From: CAYRVX01 sp964427875 | Lineage (GTDB): Bacteria > Planctomycetota > Phycisphaerae > SM23-33 | DNA: 64,000 bases | Reading direction: 5' to 3' | Assembly (NCBI GenBank): GCA_964427875.1 | Contig: CAYRVX010000018.1 | Location: 1 to 64,000 of the forward strand | Part shown: piece after piece, positions 20,747-32,300 of the stretch | How the letters are laid out: each line of letters starts with the position of its first letter | Position numbering within the stretch: position 1 is the stretch's first letter | Program-made: the position numbers and the translations under genes | The notes under the pieces: generated by a model | What the model was told of the DNA's origin: nothing | What the model saw: the letters and a program-made list of their open reading frames with translations, nothing else | Database searches by the model: none

Positions 20747-20875
20747 CTACTGCCCCTCCGCTTCCCGCAGCGCCTTGGCGAACTCGGCGTTCACGGGCTT
20801 AGCCAGTTCCCGCTGGAACTCCCCTTCGCTCAGCTTCCGGACGCTCATGTCCGCGCAGAGCACGTGCTGGGCCAT
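20747..20875 (-). CDS. Small 42-aa protein, translationally coupled
   Basis: The stop of the upstream gene and this start share one base (TGATG), a typical coupling junction. The product is hydrophilic with a helical C-terminus (SEGEFQRELAKPVNAEF). I recognise no family. It may also be the frame-shifted remainder of a longer recombinase-like protein, since it continues directly from the core-binding domain gene. Confidence 0.4.
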   Translation of the reverse strand: MAQHVLCADMSVRKLSEGEFQRELAKPVNAEFAKALREAEGQ

Positions 20876-21285
20876 CACCGCAAGGCCTTCAGGGCCTTCT
20901 CGTTGACGATGCTCTTCTCCTCCGCCAGGAAGCGGAAGAACTTCCTGAGTGCCACCTTGAGCTGATCCGGCGTCGTCGAATCCCACACCTTCCGTTTCCA
21001 CCACCTCTTGAATTCGGTGTTAACCATTCCCCTGGTAATCTCTTCTATCTTCTCCACGTCCGTATATCTACAGATGAAGTCAATGAACAGCTCGACAACG
21101 GAGGCGTGTTTCCGCGCAGTCCTTTCGGAGTATCTGGCCTCTAGGAACTGACGGAACTCCTGGCAGAGACCCAGCAAGGACCGCCGGAAAGGCTCTGTCC
21201 TTTTCTCGGCCTCTGCGAGCAACTTGAGATACTCGTCCATCTTGTCACCGGGTATGACAACTCTGCCAGTAAAGACTTTTGCCAT
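20875..21285 (-). CDS. Standalone recombinase-type core-binding (SAM-like) domain protein
   Basis: The 136-aa protein has YSERTARKHASVVELFIDFI and LKVALRKFFRFLAEE, the helical pattern of the N-terminal core-binding domain of tyrosine recombinases, but no catalytic domain follows. The start has a ribosome-binding AGGAGCG. Similar short proteins are, as far as I know, widespread in environmental genomes and not obviously degraded. Lower GC than its neighbours suggests transfer. It could bind DNA or be a remnant; the 1-nt overlap with the next small frame argues that both are expressed. Confidence 0.6.
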   Translation of the reverse strand: MAKVFTGRVVIPGDKMDEYLKLLAEAEKRTEPFRRSLLGLCQEFRQFLEARYSERTARKHASVVELFIDFICRYTDVEKIEEITRGMVNTEFKRWWKRKVWDSTTPDQLKVALRKFFRFLAEEKSIVNEKALKALR

Positions 21286-21402
21286 GGTCCATCGCTCCTA
21301 GATTTCGATCTCTGCCGGACACACAACCGCCGCCTGCGATGCCATTCTAACGCGCCGCGGGCGAAGAGAACATGCCACGGTCGATCATTCGGGCATCAAC
21401 GA

Positions 21403-23373
21403 CTACCTCACATTCGCCTTCTGCCATTCGTAGATGCTGGGCACGGCGGGCTTGGGGCGCGGGGGGAGTTTCTTGGTCAGCGGGGCGGCCTTGTTGCCCT
21501 TCAGGGCCGCGGGCGTGGCGGGGCCGGCGAGGAACTTGCCGCTGCCGCCGTGGAGCAGGTTGTCGAGGATCTCGACGCCGATGCAGTCCGCCGTGGCGAG
21601 GTGGACCATGGGGCTGCGGCCGTCCTTCAGGACGAAGACGTTGTTGCGGATAATGTGGTCGAAGCTGCACGTCCTTGCGAAGACGCCGACGCCGCGATCG
21701 ACGACGAAGCGCGTGTGCAGGATGAGCCAGTTCTCGTTCATCCCGCCCATCCACAGGCCGGCCCGCTGGGAGGAGACGTCGCAGTTGTACACCACGTTTC
21801 GCGGCCCGTTCGGGCCGTGGGCGGCGTCGCCCGGCGGCGAGGCCCACATGCCGTATCCGTACCCGCCGTGGCCGCGAACGGAAGTCACCACGCACTGCTC
21901 CATCAGGTTCTCGTTGGTCCAGCCGGAGTGCCACTGCGCGTCGGACTCGTGGAAGACGCCCTTGCGGATGACGCAGCCGCTGGCGGCCCACTGGAACAGC
22001 GGCGCGTGGCGGAACCGGAACGTCTCGACGCCCTCCATGAGGCAGTCGCAGCTATGCTCCCAGCCGACGTAGGCCGTGCCGCCCCCGCCCTTGAAGTGCG
22101 CATCCTCGAAGATGCAGTCGCGGACCTCGCACCACTTGGCGTTCCGCGCGTAGACCGGGTGGCGGCCGCACATCCGAACCTTCACGCCGCGGGCCCAGCA
22201 GTTCCACGCGTGGTCGAACTGCACGCTCGTGATCCACAGGTCCTCCGTCTGCTCGATCGCCAGGTCCTCGATGCCGCAGCGCCGGATCGGGCGGACCTTC
22301 TGCACGTACGATCCGTCGATCACGGGGAACTCGATCCGCAGCGGCTGGTTGACGTGGACCGTCCCGCCGTCGATCCGCTCGATGCGGAGCTGGTATCGCC
22401 GGTAGCTTCCCCACTTGCAGGCGTTGCGGGTGAGCTTCTTCCATCGCGGCGTGGCCGGGCCGTCGATGTGGAGGCGGTCGCCCCTGGCCAGGCCGCGGGT
22501 GTGCTCGAGGGTGAGCTTCACGTCGCCGCGCCGGCCGTCGCGGGCGAGACGGATCGCCGGCCCGACCCTACCTGCGCCCTGGAAGCAGATCGCCGCCCGG
22601 CTGCTGGGGACGGGCCGCCGATCGGCGAACTTCGAGTCGACGACGATGGGCATCTCGCACGCCAGGCGCTTGCCGTCCTTGTACTCGGCGACGCCCCTGA
22701 GCTTTGCGGACCCGTCGGGCAGCTTGGCGACGACGGCCGCCCCGCTGGTGGCCGTGTTGAACGTGTTGCCGGAGTGCCGGCTGCGCTGCCAGACCTTGAC
22801 GGTCTTTCCTCCAGCCAGGATGGTCATCTTCATCAGCCCCGTCGGCCGGCAGTGCAGCTCGACGCGGGTATCCCTGCCGACGCGGCTGCCGGCCGGCGGC
22901 CAGTAGAACGCCAGCCCCGCCTTGGGGATCGCGTACCGGAAGATCAGCTTCGTCTTGTCCCGCCCGGCCCCGCGGATCACCACGCCGTCGTGGCGCACGG
23001 TGACGGGTCGGTCGAGGTAATACGTGCCGGCCCCCAGCACGACGGTGCCGCCGCCGCTCTCGCCGGCACTGCGGCAGGCCTTGTCGAGTGCGGCCGAATC
23101 GTCCATCTCGTCGTTCGCCTTGCCGCCGAATCGCTCGATCCGTGCAGCGGCCTTCGGCTTGGGGATGCCGCCCTGCACACCGCATTTCGTCCAGTTGGGG
23201 TAGACGATGCCGTCCGGCCCGACGACGTCAGCGGGGGTCAGGCGGCCTTTCTCGTCCGGGCGGACCTTGTACTGGCCTTTCCAGGGCGGCTGGGGAGCGT
23301 CCTTCTCTCCCGCCGTCGCCGCGGCCGGGGCCGCCACGGCCAGCAGGACAAGCGTCTGAAGCGTCTGTCGCAT
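21403..23373 (-). CDS. Exported right-handed beta-helix (pectate-lyase-like) protein
   Basis: The 656-aa product has a signal peptide (MRQTLQTLVLLAVAAPAAA), then an N-terminal pectate-lyase-3-like segment: DDSAALDKACRSAGESGGG, TVVLGAGTYYLDRPVTV, VVIRGAGRDKTKLIF. Parallel beta-helix rungs fill the C-terminal half (EDLAIEQTEDLWITSVQF, VRDCIFEDAHFKGGGG, IRNNVFVLKDGRSPMVHL). Such proteins cleave or bind polysaccharides outside the cell. Catalytic residues cannot be assigned by eye. The ATG at 23371-23373 is chosen for the signal peptide. It is divergent from the 881-aa exported protein. Confidence 0.8.
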   Translation of the reverse strand: MRQTLQTLVLLAVAAPAAATAGEKDAPQPPWKGQYKVRPDEKGRLTPADVVGPDGIVYPNWTKCGVQGGIPKPKAAARIERFGGKANDEMDDSAALDKACRSAGESGGGTVVLGAGTYYLDRPVTVRHDGVVIRGAGRDKTKLIFRYAIPKAGLAFYWPPAGSRVGRDTRVELHCRPTGLMKMTILAGGKTVKVWQRSRHSGNTFNTATSGAAVVAKLPDGSAKLRGVAEYKDGKRLACEMPIVVDSKFADRRPVPSSRAAICFQGAGRVGPAIRLARDGRRGDVKLTLEHTRGLARGDRLHIDGPATPRWKKLTRNACKWGSYRRYQLRIERIDGGTVHVNQPLRIEFPVIDGSYVQKVRPIRRCGIEDLAIEQTEDLWITSVQFDHAWNCWARGVKVRMCGRHPVYARNAKWCEVRDCIFEDAHFKGGGGTAYVGWEHSCDCLMEGVETFRFRHAPLFQWAASGCVIRKGVFHESDAQWHSGWTNENLMEQCVVTSVRGHGGYGYGMWASPPGDAAHGPNGPRNVVYNCDVSSQRAGLWMGGMNENWLILHTRFVVDRGVGVFARTCSFDHIIRNNVFVLKDGRSPMVHLATADCIGVEILDNLLHGGSGKFLAGPATPAALKGNKAAPLTKKLPPRPKPAVPSIYEWQKANVR

Positions 23374-23556
23374 CGGGGGCCTTTCTTCGGGCGGACCGGG
23401 ACTTGTCATCGCTGTGTTAAACAGGGTAGAAGCGGCCCCGTATCTCCGAAAGCCGAGTCGCCCGGACCCCGGTCGTGCAACCATGCAAACAGGACCAGCG
23501 TTTTCCAAAGCACATCCGACACCAAGGCGCCGCCGCTGTGCGGGTGGACGACAAAA

Positions 23557-23578
23557 CCCAGCCATTGCAATGGCTGGG
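23557..23578. repeat. Perfect 22-bp palindrome overlapping a start codon
   Basis: CCCAGCCATTG is followed directly by its reverse complement. The second half contains the ATG (23570) of the next gene, so an RNA hairpin would bury the start codon. It lies at the upstream edge of that gene and looks like an inserted repeat. Confidence 0.6.
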
Positions 23579-26215
23579 CTTCGGGGTGCGACCGTTCTCA
23601 TCGTCGCGCTGGCGGCCGCGCTGCCGACCGCCGCCACGAAGCCCGTCGGGGAGATCGCCGCCAGGACGCGGACCGAGATCTCGTTCGGCCTCGCCGGGGC
23701 GAAGTCGCCCGTCGCGCGGTACGCCTTGGGCAGCGTCCGCAAGGACGGCAAGGCCGTACGCACCCCCAAGGGGATGAAGCTCGACGCGAAGACGGGCGAG
23801 TTCTCCTGGCAGCCGACCGAGAGCCAGGCGGGGACCTACGAGGTGGAGCTCCTCATCACCGAGCCGCCGCCGCGGCTGAACAGCACGACCACGCGGCGCA
23901 TCAAGGTCCAGGCGCGCGAGGTCACGGCGGACCGCGGCGAGGTCGGCCGGCTGCTCCGCAAGTGGTACGCCGACGGCACGGCCGCGGGCAACACGGGCGA
24001 CTTCTACGACAACCGCGACCGCGGCCACTCCCGCCTCAATGCCGCAAAGTTCCCCCAGCTCGACAAGGTCGAGTACCCCCAGCAGCTCAAGCAGCGCCGC
24101 CTCGACTGGGGGCTCCAGGTGCACCTGATCTTCCCGCACGTGACGATCGGCAATTCCTCGACGTCGTCGGGTCCGACCACGGGCGGCTGCAACTCGCGCC
24201 GCGCGGTGATGTCGGCCCGGACGGCCGCCATGATCCAGCGGCAGTACCGCAACGGCCATCTGTACGTCTACCCGGAGCACCGCGACCACGACCCCGGCCG
24301 CAACGGCCGCGGCGGCTACGGCGACCTGTTCCCCGCCAACGTGCCGTACCTGATCACCTCGCAGGGCTCCAGCGGGTCGGACCGGCCGTTCCTGGAGGCT
24401 GTCGCGTTCGCCCTCGCGGCGTTCCGGCCGGACGTGAAGAAGCGCCTCATCGAGACCGGCCTGCTCATGCCGACGGTGCAGATGATCTTGAGAAGCTGCA
24501 ACCGCGGCGCCAAACACCGCAAGGACTACCTGACGGGCAAGGCCCACCCCACCGTCTTCGAGGGCGGGAACGTCGACGCCGCGGCGATGGTCAGGATGGC
24601 CCACGACATCCGCGGGGAGACGATCCCGCCGATGGTGCAACTTGCGGTCGTCGAGGAGGACGAGGCCCGCCCCGGCCGCGATTACTTCGACGGCGGCCGC
24701 TCGGAGAAGCTCTTCGACACGCCGTCCGCCATCGCCCGGATCGCGAGATCGACGAAGTACCGCCGGCGGATGGTCCTCAACGCCAAGGGCAGCTACGACG
24801 TCAACCGCCGGCCGCTGACGTATCACTGGGCCGTGCTGCGGGGCGACGCCGAGCGGATCCGGATCAAGCCGCTCGACAAGGCGGCGTCCGAGGTCGAGCT
24901 GCTCGTGCCGCATCACGAGCGCGGGCCCATCCATCCCGGCGCGGAGATGGAATCATCCCGCGTGGACGTCGGCGCGTTCGTGCACAACGGCGAGCACTAC
25001 TCCGCGCCGGCCTTCGTGTGCTTCTACTGGCTCGGCAACGAGGCCCGGACATACCACTCCGACGGGCGGGTCCTGGAGGTCAGCTACGACTACGGCGATT
25101 CGACCATCGGGTACCCGACCGACAACCCCCGCGACGGGCGATACCACATCACCGACTGGAAGACCTTGCTCGACCTGGCGAGCACCGGCGGGAAGGGCTT
25201 CGCCGCCGAGCTGCTGCGGAAGCGCCTGCCCAAATTGGCGCGGGACGAGCTCGGACGGGCCGCGAAGGAGCTCGCCCAGGCCGTCGCCAAGGAGGCCGCA
25301 CCGACGAAGGCGTGCGACGCGGCGGAAGCGGCCCGCAAGAAGGCCCGCTCCGCCGAGAACGACGCCACGAAGAAGCTCGGCGAGGCGAAGAAGGCACCGG
25401 GCAAGAACGGAAAGCTCCCGGAAGATGCCCGCCGCCGGCTCGAGCAGGCCGCCGAGGCCCGCAAGGCAGCCGACAAGCGCTTCAACGACGCCAGGCGCAA
25501 GCTCCGGGATGCGCAGAGGGCCGCGAGCGCCGCGCTGACGAAGAAGCGCCCGGGGCTGGCGCGGGCGGCGTCCGTGAAAGAGCGACTGGAGAAGGAGCTC
25601 AACGCCGTCAAGAGCGACGTGAGCTTCTACTTCGACAACGCCGAGGCCATCGAGGGCCTCTACAAGGCGTGCGGCGACGCCGGCAGGAGAAAGGCCTTCG
25701 CCGCCGCGCGCGACGAGCTGCTGAGGCGCGGCGTCCTGAAGGCCGACGGCAAGGGGGGCTGTCGCCTCTCGCCCCTGATCGACGGCCCCGGGCCCGCCGA
25801 GCGGCGACTCTCCACATACCAGCGAAACCGGATCGAGTGGTTCAACATCGCCATCCTGGAGAACCTCGTCTATCCCGTGATGCTGAGCGTGCCCTACCAG
25901 CGGAACTTCGTCAGCCCCTATCTGGCTGCACCGAAGAACTGGCGCGACGTGTACCACTACGACGCCAGGGAACGCCTCGTCGGATGGACGCGCCACGCCG
26001 CCGGCAGGACCGAGCGGTTCACCGCCGACGGCGCGCTGGTCGCGAAGACGGACAAGCTCGGCCGGGCGATCGAGGCGCGGAAGGTGCAGTACATCGTGGA
26101 CCGCGACAGCCGCGGCCGGCCGCGCGAGCTGAAGTACATGGCCCTGCCCGCCGTGATCCGCTACGAGTACGCCTCCGAGACCGATCGCGTCGGGCGCGTC
26201 ACGAAGCCGCAATAG
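23570..26215 (+). CDS. Large exported protein with Ig-like, coiled-coil and YD-like parts
   Basis: The 881-aa protein begins with a signal peptide (LRGATVLIVALAAALPTAA). Residues about 30-110 look like a putative Ig/cadherin-like domain (MKLDAKTGEFSWQPTESQ, GTYEVELLI). A central conserved domain (about 130-520) is unrecognised and contains VYPEHRDHDPG and FPANVPYLITSQGSSGS. An Ala/Lys/Glu-rich helical or coiled-coil stretch follows (about 555-700). The end carries DARERLVGWTRHAAGRTERF, reminiscent of RHS/YD repeats. The ATG at 23570 lies inside a palindrome and has no clear ribosome site, so the start is less certain than the reading frame. Function unknown. Confidence 0.7.
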   Translation: MAGLRGATVLIVALAAALPTAATKPVGEIAARTRTEISFGLAGAKSPVARYALGSVRKDGKAVRTPKGMKLDAKTGEFSWQPTESQAGTYEVELLITEPPPRLNSTTTRRIKVQAREVTADRGEVGRLLRKWYADGTAAGNTGDFYDNRDRGHSRLNAAKFPQLDKVEYPQQLKQRRLDWGLQVHLIFPHVTIGNSSTSSGPTTGGCNSRRAVMSARTAAMIQRQYRNGHLYVYPEHRDHDPGRNGRGGYGDLFPANVPYLITSQGSSGSDRPFLEAVAFALAAFRPDVKKRLIETGLLMPTVQMILRSCNRGAKHRKDYLTGKAHPTVFEGGNVDAAAMVRMAHDIRGETIPPMVQLAVVEEDEARPGRDYFDGGRSEKLFDTPSAIARIARSTKYRRRMVLNAKGSYDVNRRPLTYHWAVLRGDAERIRIKPLDKAASEVELLVPHHERGPIHPGAEMESSRVDVGAFVHNGEHYSAPAFVCFYWLGNEARTYHSDGRVLEVSYDYGDSTIGYPTDNPRDGRYHITDWKTLLDLASTGGKGFAAELLRKRLPKLARDELGRAAKELAQAVAKEAAPTKACDAAEAARKKARSAENDATKKLGEAKKAPGKNGKLPEDARRRLEQAAEARKAADKRFNDARRKLRDAQRAASAALTKKRPGLARAASVKERLEKELNAVKSDVSFYFDNAEAIEGLYKACGDAGRRKAFAAARDELLRRGVLKADGKGGCRLSPLIDGPGPAERRLSTYQRNRIEWFNIAILENLVYPVMLSVPYQRNFVSPYLAAPKNWRDVYHYDARERLVGWTRHAAGRTERFTADGALVAKTDKLGRAIEARKVQYIVDRDSRGRPRELKYMALPAVIRYEYASETDRVGRVTKPQ

Positions 26216-26251
26216 CCGCCTGCGGCGCTAAAGTGCTGCGCACAAAGTGCT

Positions 26252-26279
26252 TTGCAATCTGGTGAAGATCTGGTAAACT
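26252..26279 (+). promoter_or_regulatory. Promoter of the giant LEPR-XLL gene
   Basis: TTGCAA (26252-26257), a 16-nt spacer and TAAACT (26274-26279). Transcription would start near 26286, about 107 nt before the preferred ATG at 26393. Confidence 0.5.
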
Positions 26280-26392
26280 ATGGGAGTCGCAGGCATGGGG
26301 TTTGAGGTCGCCGTGCGGTTGACTTTTCCGCCATGGCCGGGCGAGGAGCGTTGCCTTCGGCAGAGGAATTCGCCGACGGTGCGGAGGCCGGA

Positions 26393-29300
26393 ATGACCCG
26401 GGAGCTGGATGATCGAGGCCATGGGCGGCCGATTCTCGAATGCCTCGAACCGCGCGTGCTGCTCGACGGGATTGCCGAACAGGAGGCGATTGAGGCCCTC
26501 GGCACTTCAGCGGTGCTTCTGGCCGCGCAACAGACCGAGACGATTGATCCCCGCCAGTTGGGCCCGTCCAGCCGCCGGACCGGCCTGATCATCTCGGAGA
26601 TCATGTACCACCCGCCGGACCCCCACGGGGAAGACCTCGAGTTCATCGAGATCACCAACACCGAGCCCGTGCCCGACGACCTCAGCCGGTACCGGCTGTC
26701 GGGTGAGATCGGCTTCGTGTTCCCGGAGGGGACGATCATCGGCGGGCTGGACCGCCTGGTCGTGGCGGCGGACCCCTCGGCCGTCGAGGCGTTCTACGGC
26801 ATCACGGGCGTGTTGGGGCCCTTCGAAGACCGTCTTGGCAACGGCGGCGGCACGGTCCGCCTGCGGAACCAGGTGGACGCGATTCTCTGGGAGACGGAGT
26901 ACTCGGACGTCTACCCCTGGCCGGCGGCGGCGGACGGGGCGGGCCATTCGCTGGTGCTGGCGCGCCCGGACTACGGCGAGGACAGCGTCGAGGCGTGGGG
27001 CACCAGCGGGTACATGTACGGCAGCACGGGCGCCGCCGACCCGACGGTCGGCGACCTCCTGTCGAACGTGGTCCTCAACGAGATCCTCGCCCACACGGAC
27101 CTGCCGCAGATCGACTTCATCGAGCTGTACAACTACGGCACGCAGTCGGTGGACATTTCCGGCTGCGAGATCAGCGACAACCCCGATCCGAGCATTCCGG
27201 GCTTCATCATCCCGCCGAGCACGACCCTCGGCCCGGGCGGCTTCATCTCGTTCGATCAGACCCAGTTGGGCTTCTCGCTGAGCATGCACGCCGACGACGT
27301 CTACCTGCGCAACCCCGCGGGGGACCGGGTGCTGGACGCGCTGGCCTTCGGTGCGCAGGCCAACGGCGTGTCCCTCGGGCGGTATCCCGACGGCGGGCCC
27401 GAGGTCCGCGTGCTGTCGGCCCTGAGCCCCGGGGCGCCCAACGACGAGCCGGCGAACGAGGACATCGTCATCAACGAGATCATGTACCACCCGATCTCCG
27501 GGGACAGCGCCGACGAGTACGTCGAGCTGTACAACCGGGGCGGATCGGGCGTGTACGTCGACGACTGGTGCTTCACGCAGGGCATCGGGTACACGTTCGG
27601 CGAGAACACGCTGATCCCCGCAGGGGGGTACCTGGTGGTGGCGAAGGACCCCGCGCGCCTGATCGCCACCCACCCGGGCGTGCTGAACGCCACGAACACC
27701 GTCGGCGGGTTCAGCGGGAACCTCTCCGACCGCGGCGAGCGGATCGTGCTGGCCAGGCCCGACGACCCGCTGCTGCCCGATCAGGACTTTGTCGTCGTGG
27801 ACGAGGTGTGGTATCGCGACGGCGAGAGCTGGGGCGAATGGGCCGACGGCGGCGGCAGCAGCCTCGAGCTCATCGACCCCCACAGCGACAACATGCGGGC
27901 GATGAACTGGACGGACAGCGACGAGACCGCCAAGGCGCCCTGGACTCTGGTGGAGCATACCGGGGTCCTCGATCACGGCCGAAACGCCGCCAACGAGATC
28001 CACATCCTCCTGGAGGGCAGGGGCGAGGCCCTGCTGGACAACGTGGAGGTGTTCAAGGTCGGCGAGGGCAACCGGGTAGCCAACGCGACGTTCGAGTCCG
28101 GCAGCGGCGGCTGGGTCATTCAAGGAACGCACATCGATTCCCATCTGGAGACGTCCGAGGGCTATCTGAGCGGCCAGAGCCTGCATCTCGTCGCGTCGAG
28201 GAGGGGCGACAACAGCGTCAACCGCGTCGAGACCGACCTGACGTCCGACCTGGCCAGCGGCAACACGGCCACCATCCGCGGGCGGGTGCGTTGGCTTCGC
28301 GGGTGTCCGCTCATCCTGTTGCGGCTGCACGGCAACTGGCTTGAGGCGCCGGGGGAGATGATCGTCCCGGCCAACCTCGGCACGCCGGGCGAGCAGAACA
28401 GCAGCCACGCCGCGAACGCCGGGCCGGCCATCGAGGACGTGGCGCACGGCCCCGTGCTGCCGGCTCCGTACGAGGACGTGGTGGTCACGGCCCGCGTGGC
28501 CGATGTCGACGGGCTCTCATCGGTTTTGCTGAAGTGGCGCAACGACACGGCTGCGCCTTCGAACGTCCACTCGCTGGTGATGACCGACAACGGCATGGGC
28601 GCCGACGCGATTGCCGGCGACGGCATCTACAGCGCCGCGATCCCGGGCCAGGGGGACCACGATCTCGTGGCCTTCTACGTCGAGGGCACCGACCTCCAGT
28701 CGGTGACGACCCGCTTTCCGTGGACTGCACCCGGCGAGGAATGCCACGTGATGTTCGGGCAGACGGATCGGTCCGGGGCGTTCGGGACGTACCGCTTCTG
28801 GATGACCGAGGCCGCCCGGGCCGAGTGGTCCAGCCGCCAGAAGCTCAGCGACCACCCGATCCACGGGACGTTCGTCTATGGCGACTTCCGCGTTGTCTAC
28901 AACGCCGGGGCTCGCTACCGGGGCAGCCCGTGGATCCGCTCGGCCGGCAACCCGGAGACCAAGGACACGAGCTTCGTCTTCTACACGAACAAGGACGACC
29001 GCCTGCTCGGCGTTACCTCGTACAACCTCGACCGCCTCGAGGGCGACGACACGAAGCAGCGAGAGCGCATGAGCAACTGGCTGGCGGACCAGGTCGACAC
29101 GCCCTTCTTCTACCAGCGGTACGTGCACCTGTACGTCAACGAGTACCACAAGGGGACGATCTACGGCGACTCCCAGCAGCCCAACGACGACATGGTCGAG
29201 TACTGGTGGCCGGACGGCCAGGGGGGCGAGCTGTTCAAGATCGACGACTGGTTCGAGTTCAACGACAACAGCCAGGTCAGCAAGGAATTCAATGAGAACG

Positions 29301-32300
29301 GGCAGCTCAGGCTGTACTTGACCACCGGCGGCGAGTTGAAGAAGGCCCGCTACCGCTGGAGCTGGCGCAAGGAGTCGGTCCACGGCCTGGACGACGACTA
29401 CACCAGCTTCTTCGAGATGGTCGAGGCGATGAACCTCGACTACACCTCGCCGGAGTACGCCACGCTCGTCCCGGCGCTGGTGGACTACGAGGAATGGATG
29501 CACGTGTTCGCCGTCGAGCACATCATCCGCAACTGGGACAGCTACGGGTACAACCGCGGCAAGAACATGTCCACCTACAAGCCGCTGGACGGCAAGTGGC
29601 AGATGATCATGTGGGACCTCGACCACAGCCACCTCACCGGCAGCCCGACCGACAACAACCTCTTCTCCATCAACTGCCCGACGGCCAGGAGCAAGTTCTT
29701 CAAGTATCCGGCGTTCCTGCGCGCCTACTGGCGTGCGATCAGCGAGGTCGCCAACGGGCCGATGCGGGCGGAGGTGTGCGACCCGATCATGGACGCCAAC
29801 TACGCGGCGTTCCAGGCGAACGGCATCTCCGTGACGAACCCGAACTCGGCGCTCAAGCAGTGGATCGCCGACCGGCGGGCGTGGCTGCTCGGGAAGCTGG
29901 CCGGCGTCGCCGCCGACTTCGAGATCACCACCAACGGCGGCAACGACCTGAGCACCGACCAGCAGGTATTCACCCTCTCGGGCACGGCGCCGGTCGAGGC
30001 GAAGGCCATACACATCAACGGCAACCCGGCCGCGGTCACCTGGACGTCGGTCACCGAATGGACCGTCGAGCTCGGACTCAACCCGGGCGACAACGTGCTG
30101 ACGGTGGAAGGGCTCGACAGTTGGGGCAACGTCGTCGGCTCCGACACGATCACGGTCACCTACACCGACCCCGGCGTCTCGCCCATCGGCAAGCTCGTGA
30201 TCAACGAGATCATGTACCACCCCGCCGTCTCGGACGCGGAGTACATCGAGATCCACAACCTCTCCGGCACCGATGCGTTCGACCTCTCGGGCTGGCGCCT
30301 CGACGGCGTGGACTTCACCTTCGGCTCCGGCTCGATCATACGCGCCGGCGAGCATGCCGTGGTGGCTGAGAACATCACCGCCTTCGCGCCGATCTACGGC
30401 GTCACCGCAGCCTCGAGGATCATCGGCGAATACGGCCCGGGCGGCGGCCTTGCCAACGGCGGCGAGACGCTGAGGCTTCTCATGCCCGCCGGAGCCGGCC
30501 TGTGGACGACGGTCGACGAGGTCACCTACGACGACGGCCTCCCCTGGCCGGTCAATGCCGACGGGACCGGCCCGTCCCTTCAGCTCATCGACCTGTCGCA
30601 GGACAACGACCGGATCGGGAACTGGGCCGTGGATCCCGCGACGCCGTACACGCCGGGCGAGGCCAACTCCGTGGCCCAGGCGCTGCCGGCGATCCCCGAC
30701 ATTCGAATCAACGAGGTCCAGGGCGACAACGTCACCACGCTGGCTGACAACATGGGCGACTACGACCCTTGGGTCGAGCTCTACAGCGCCGGCTCGACCA
30801 ACCTCGACGACTGCTACCTGACCGACGACTACACGAACCTGACGAAATGGGCCTTCCCCGCGGGGTTCCCGCTGGCGACCGGCAACTACGCGCTGGCGTG
30901 GCTGGACGGGGAACCGTCCGAGCAGACGGCGAGCGACCTGCACACGAGCTTCGCGATCGACGCCCTGCCCGGCTCGCTGGCGCTCGTGTGGGAGTACGGC
31001 GGGATGCCCATCGTCGTGGACTACGTCGATTACGCGTACGCCCCGGCCGACGAGTCGTCGGGGCGCTGGCCCGACGGCGATGGCGACCTGTACCGGATGG
31101 ACGGCCCGACCGGCGGAGAGGCCAACAGCGGCCCGTACGTCGGGGGCGTCGTGATCAGCGAGATACACTACAACCCCGACGACTCGAACGACTTCGAGTT
31201 CATCGAGCTGTACAACCGCAGCGGCGCGCCGGTGAACCTGTGGGAGACGCACAGCTCCCAGGACTACGGCTGGGCGCTCGAGGGCTTCGAGCTCGCGGCC
31301 GGCACGGTCCTGGCCGCCGCCGAGGCGCTGGTGGTCGTGCCGTTCGACCCCGTGCTCGAGCCGGACGAGCTGGCGGCGTTCGAGGCCCGCTACGGGCTTG
31401 GCGGTTCGGGCGTGCAGATCGTCGGCGGGTATGGGGCGAACCTGGACAACAACGGCGAGACGCTTCGGCTCCAGCAGCCGGACCCTCCGCACCCGAGCGA
31501 TCCGCTCACCGCGCTGTATGCGGACATCGACGTGGTCGAGTACGACGACGACTCGCCCTGGCCCGGCGAGGCCGATGGGAACGGCGCTTCACTGAATCGC
31601 GTTTCCTCGGGCGTGTGGGGCAGCGACCCGGCCAGTTGGCAGGCCCTGTCGCCGACGCCGGGGGAGTTCGGCGTCCTCGCGGACATCGTGGACGTCAGCC
31701 CCGATCCCCGCAGCACGAGCGTTTCGGATATCACCATCCTCTTCAACGAGGCGGTCTCGGGCTTCGACGTCGGCGACCTGAGCCTCACGCGCAACGGCGG
31801 GGCCAATCTCCTGACCACCCAGGCGCTGACCACAAGCGACAACATCGAGTGGACCCTCGGCGGCCTGTCGAGCCTGACGGCCGCGGATGGAACGTACGTG
31901 CTGACGCTCTGGGAGGCCGGGTCCGGCATCGTCGACGGCGTGGGCAATCCGCTCTACCGCGACGCCGAGGACACATGGCTGAAGGACACCGTCCCGCCGA
32001 CGGCCGATGTCATCGACGTCAGCCCCGACCCGCACCTGACGGCCGTGGAGCAGATCGACGTCGTCTTCAGCGAGCCGGTGAGCGGCCTGGACGTCGGCGA
32101 CCTGAGCCTCACGCGCGACGGAGGCGGTGACCTTCTGACAGGGGCCGAGGGCCTGGCCACGGCGGACGGAATCACCTGGGCGCTGACGGGCCTGACCGCC
32201 CTGACGGACCTGATCGGCACGTACACGATGGTCCTGACCCTCACGGCGGCCGGCTCGGGGATCGTGGACGTCGCGGGCAATCCGCTGGCCGGTGACGCGT

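Noticed and set aside
21550..26265. 1571-codon plus-strand frame crossing the beta-helix gene and the next gene
   Set aside because: It runs antisense to one real gene and out of frame through another, with no domain signal.
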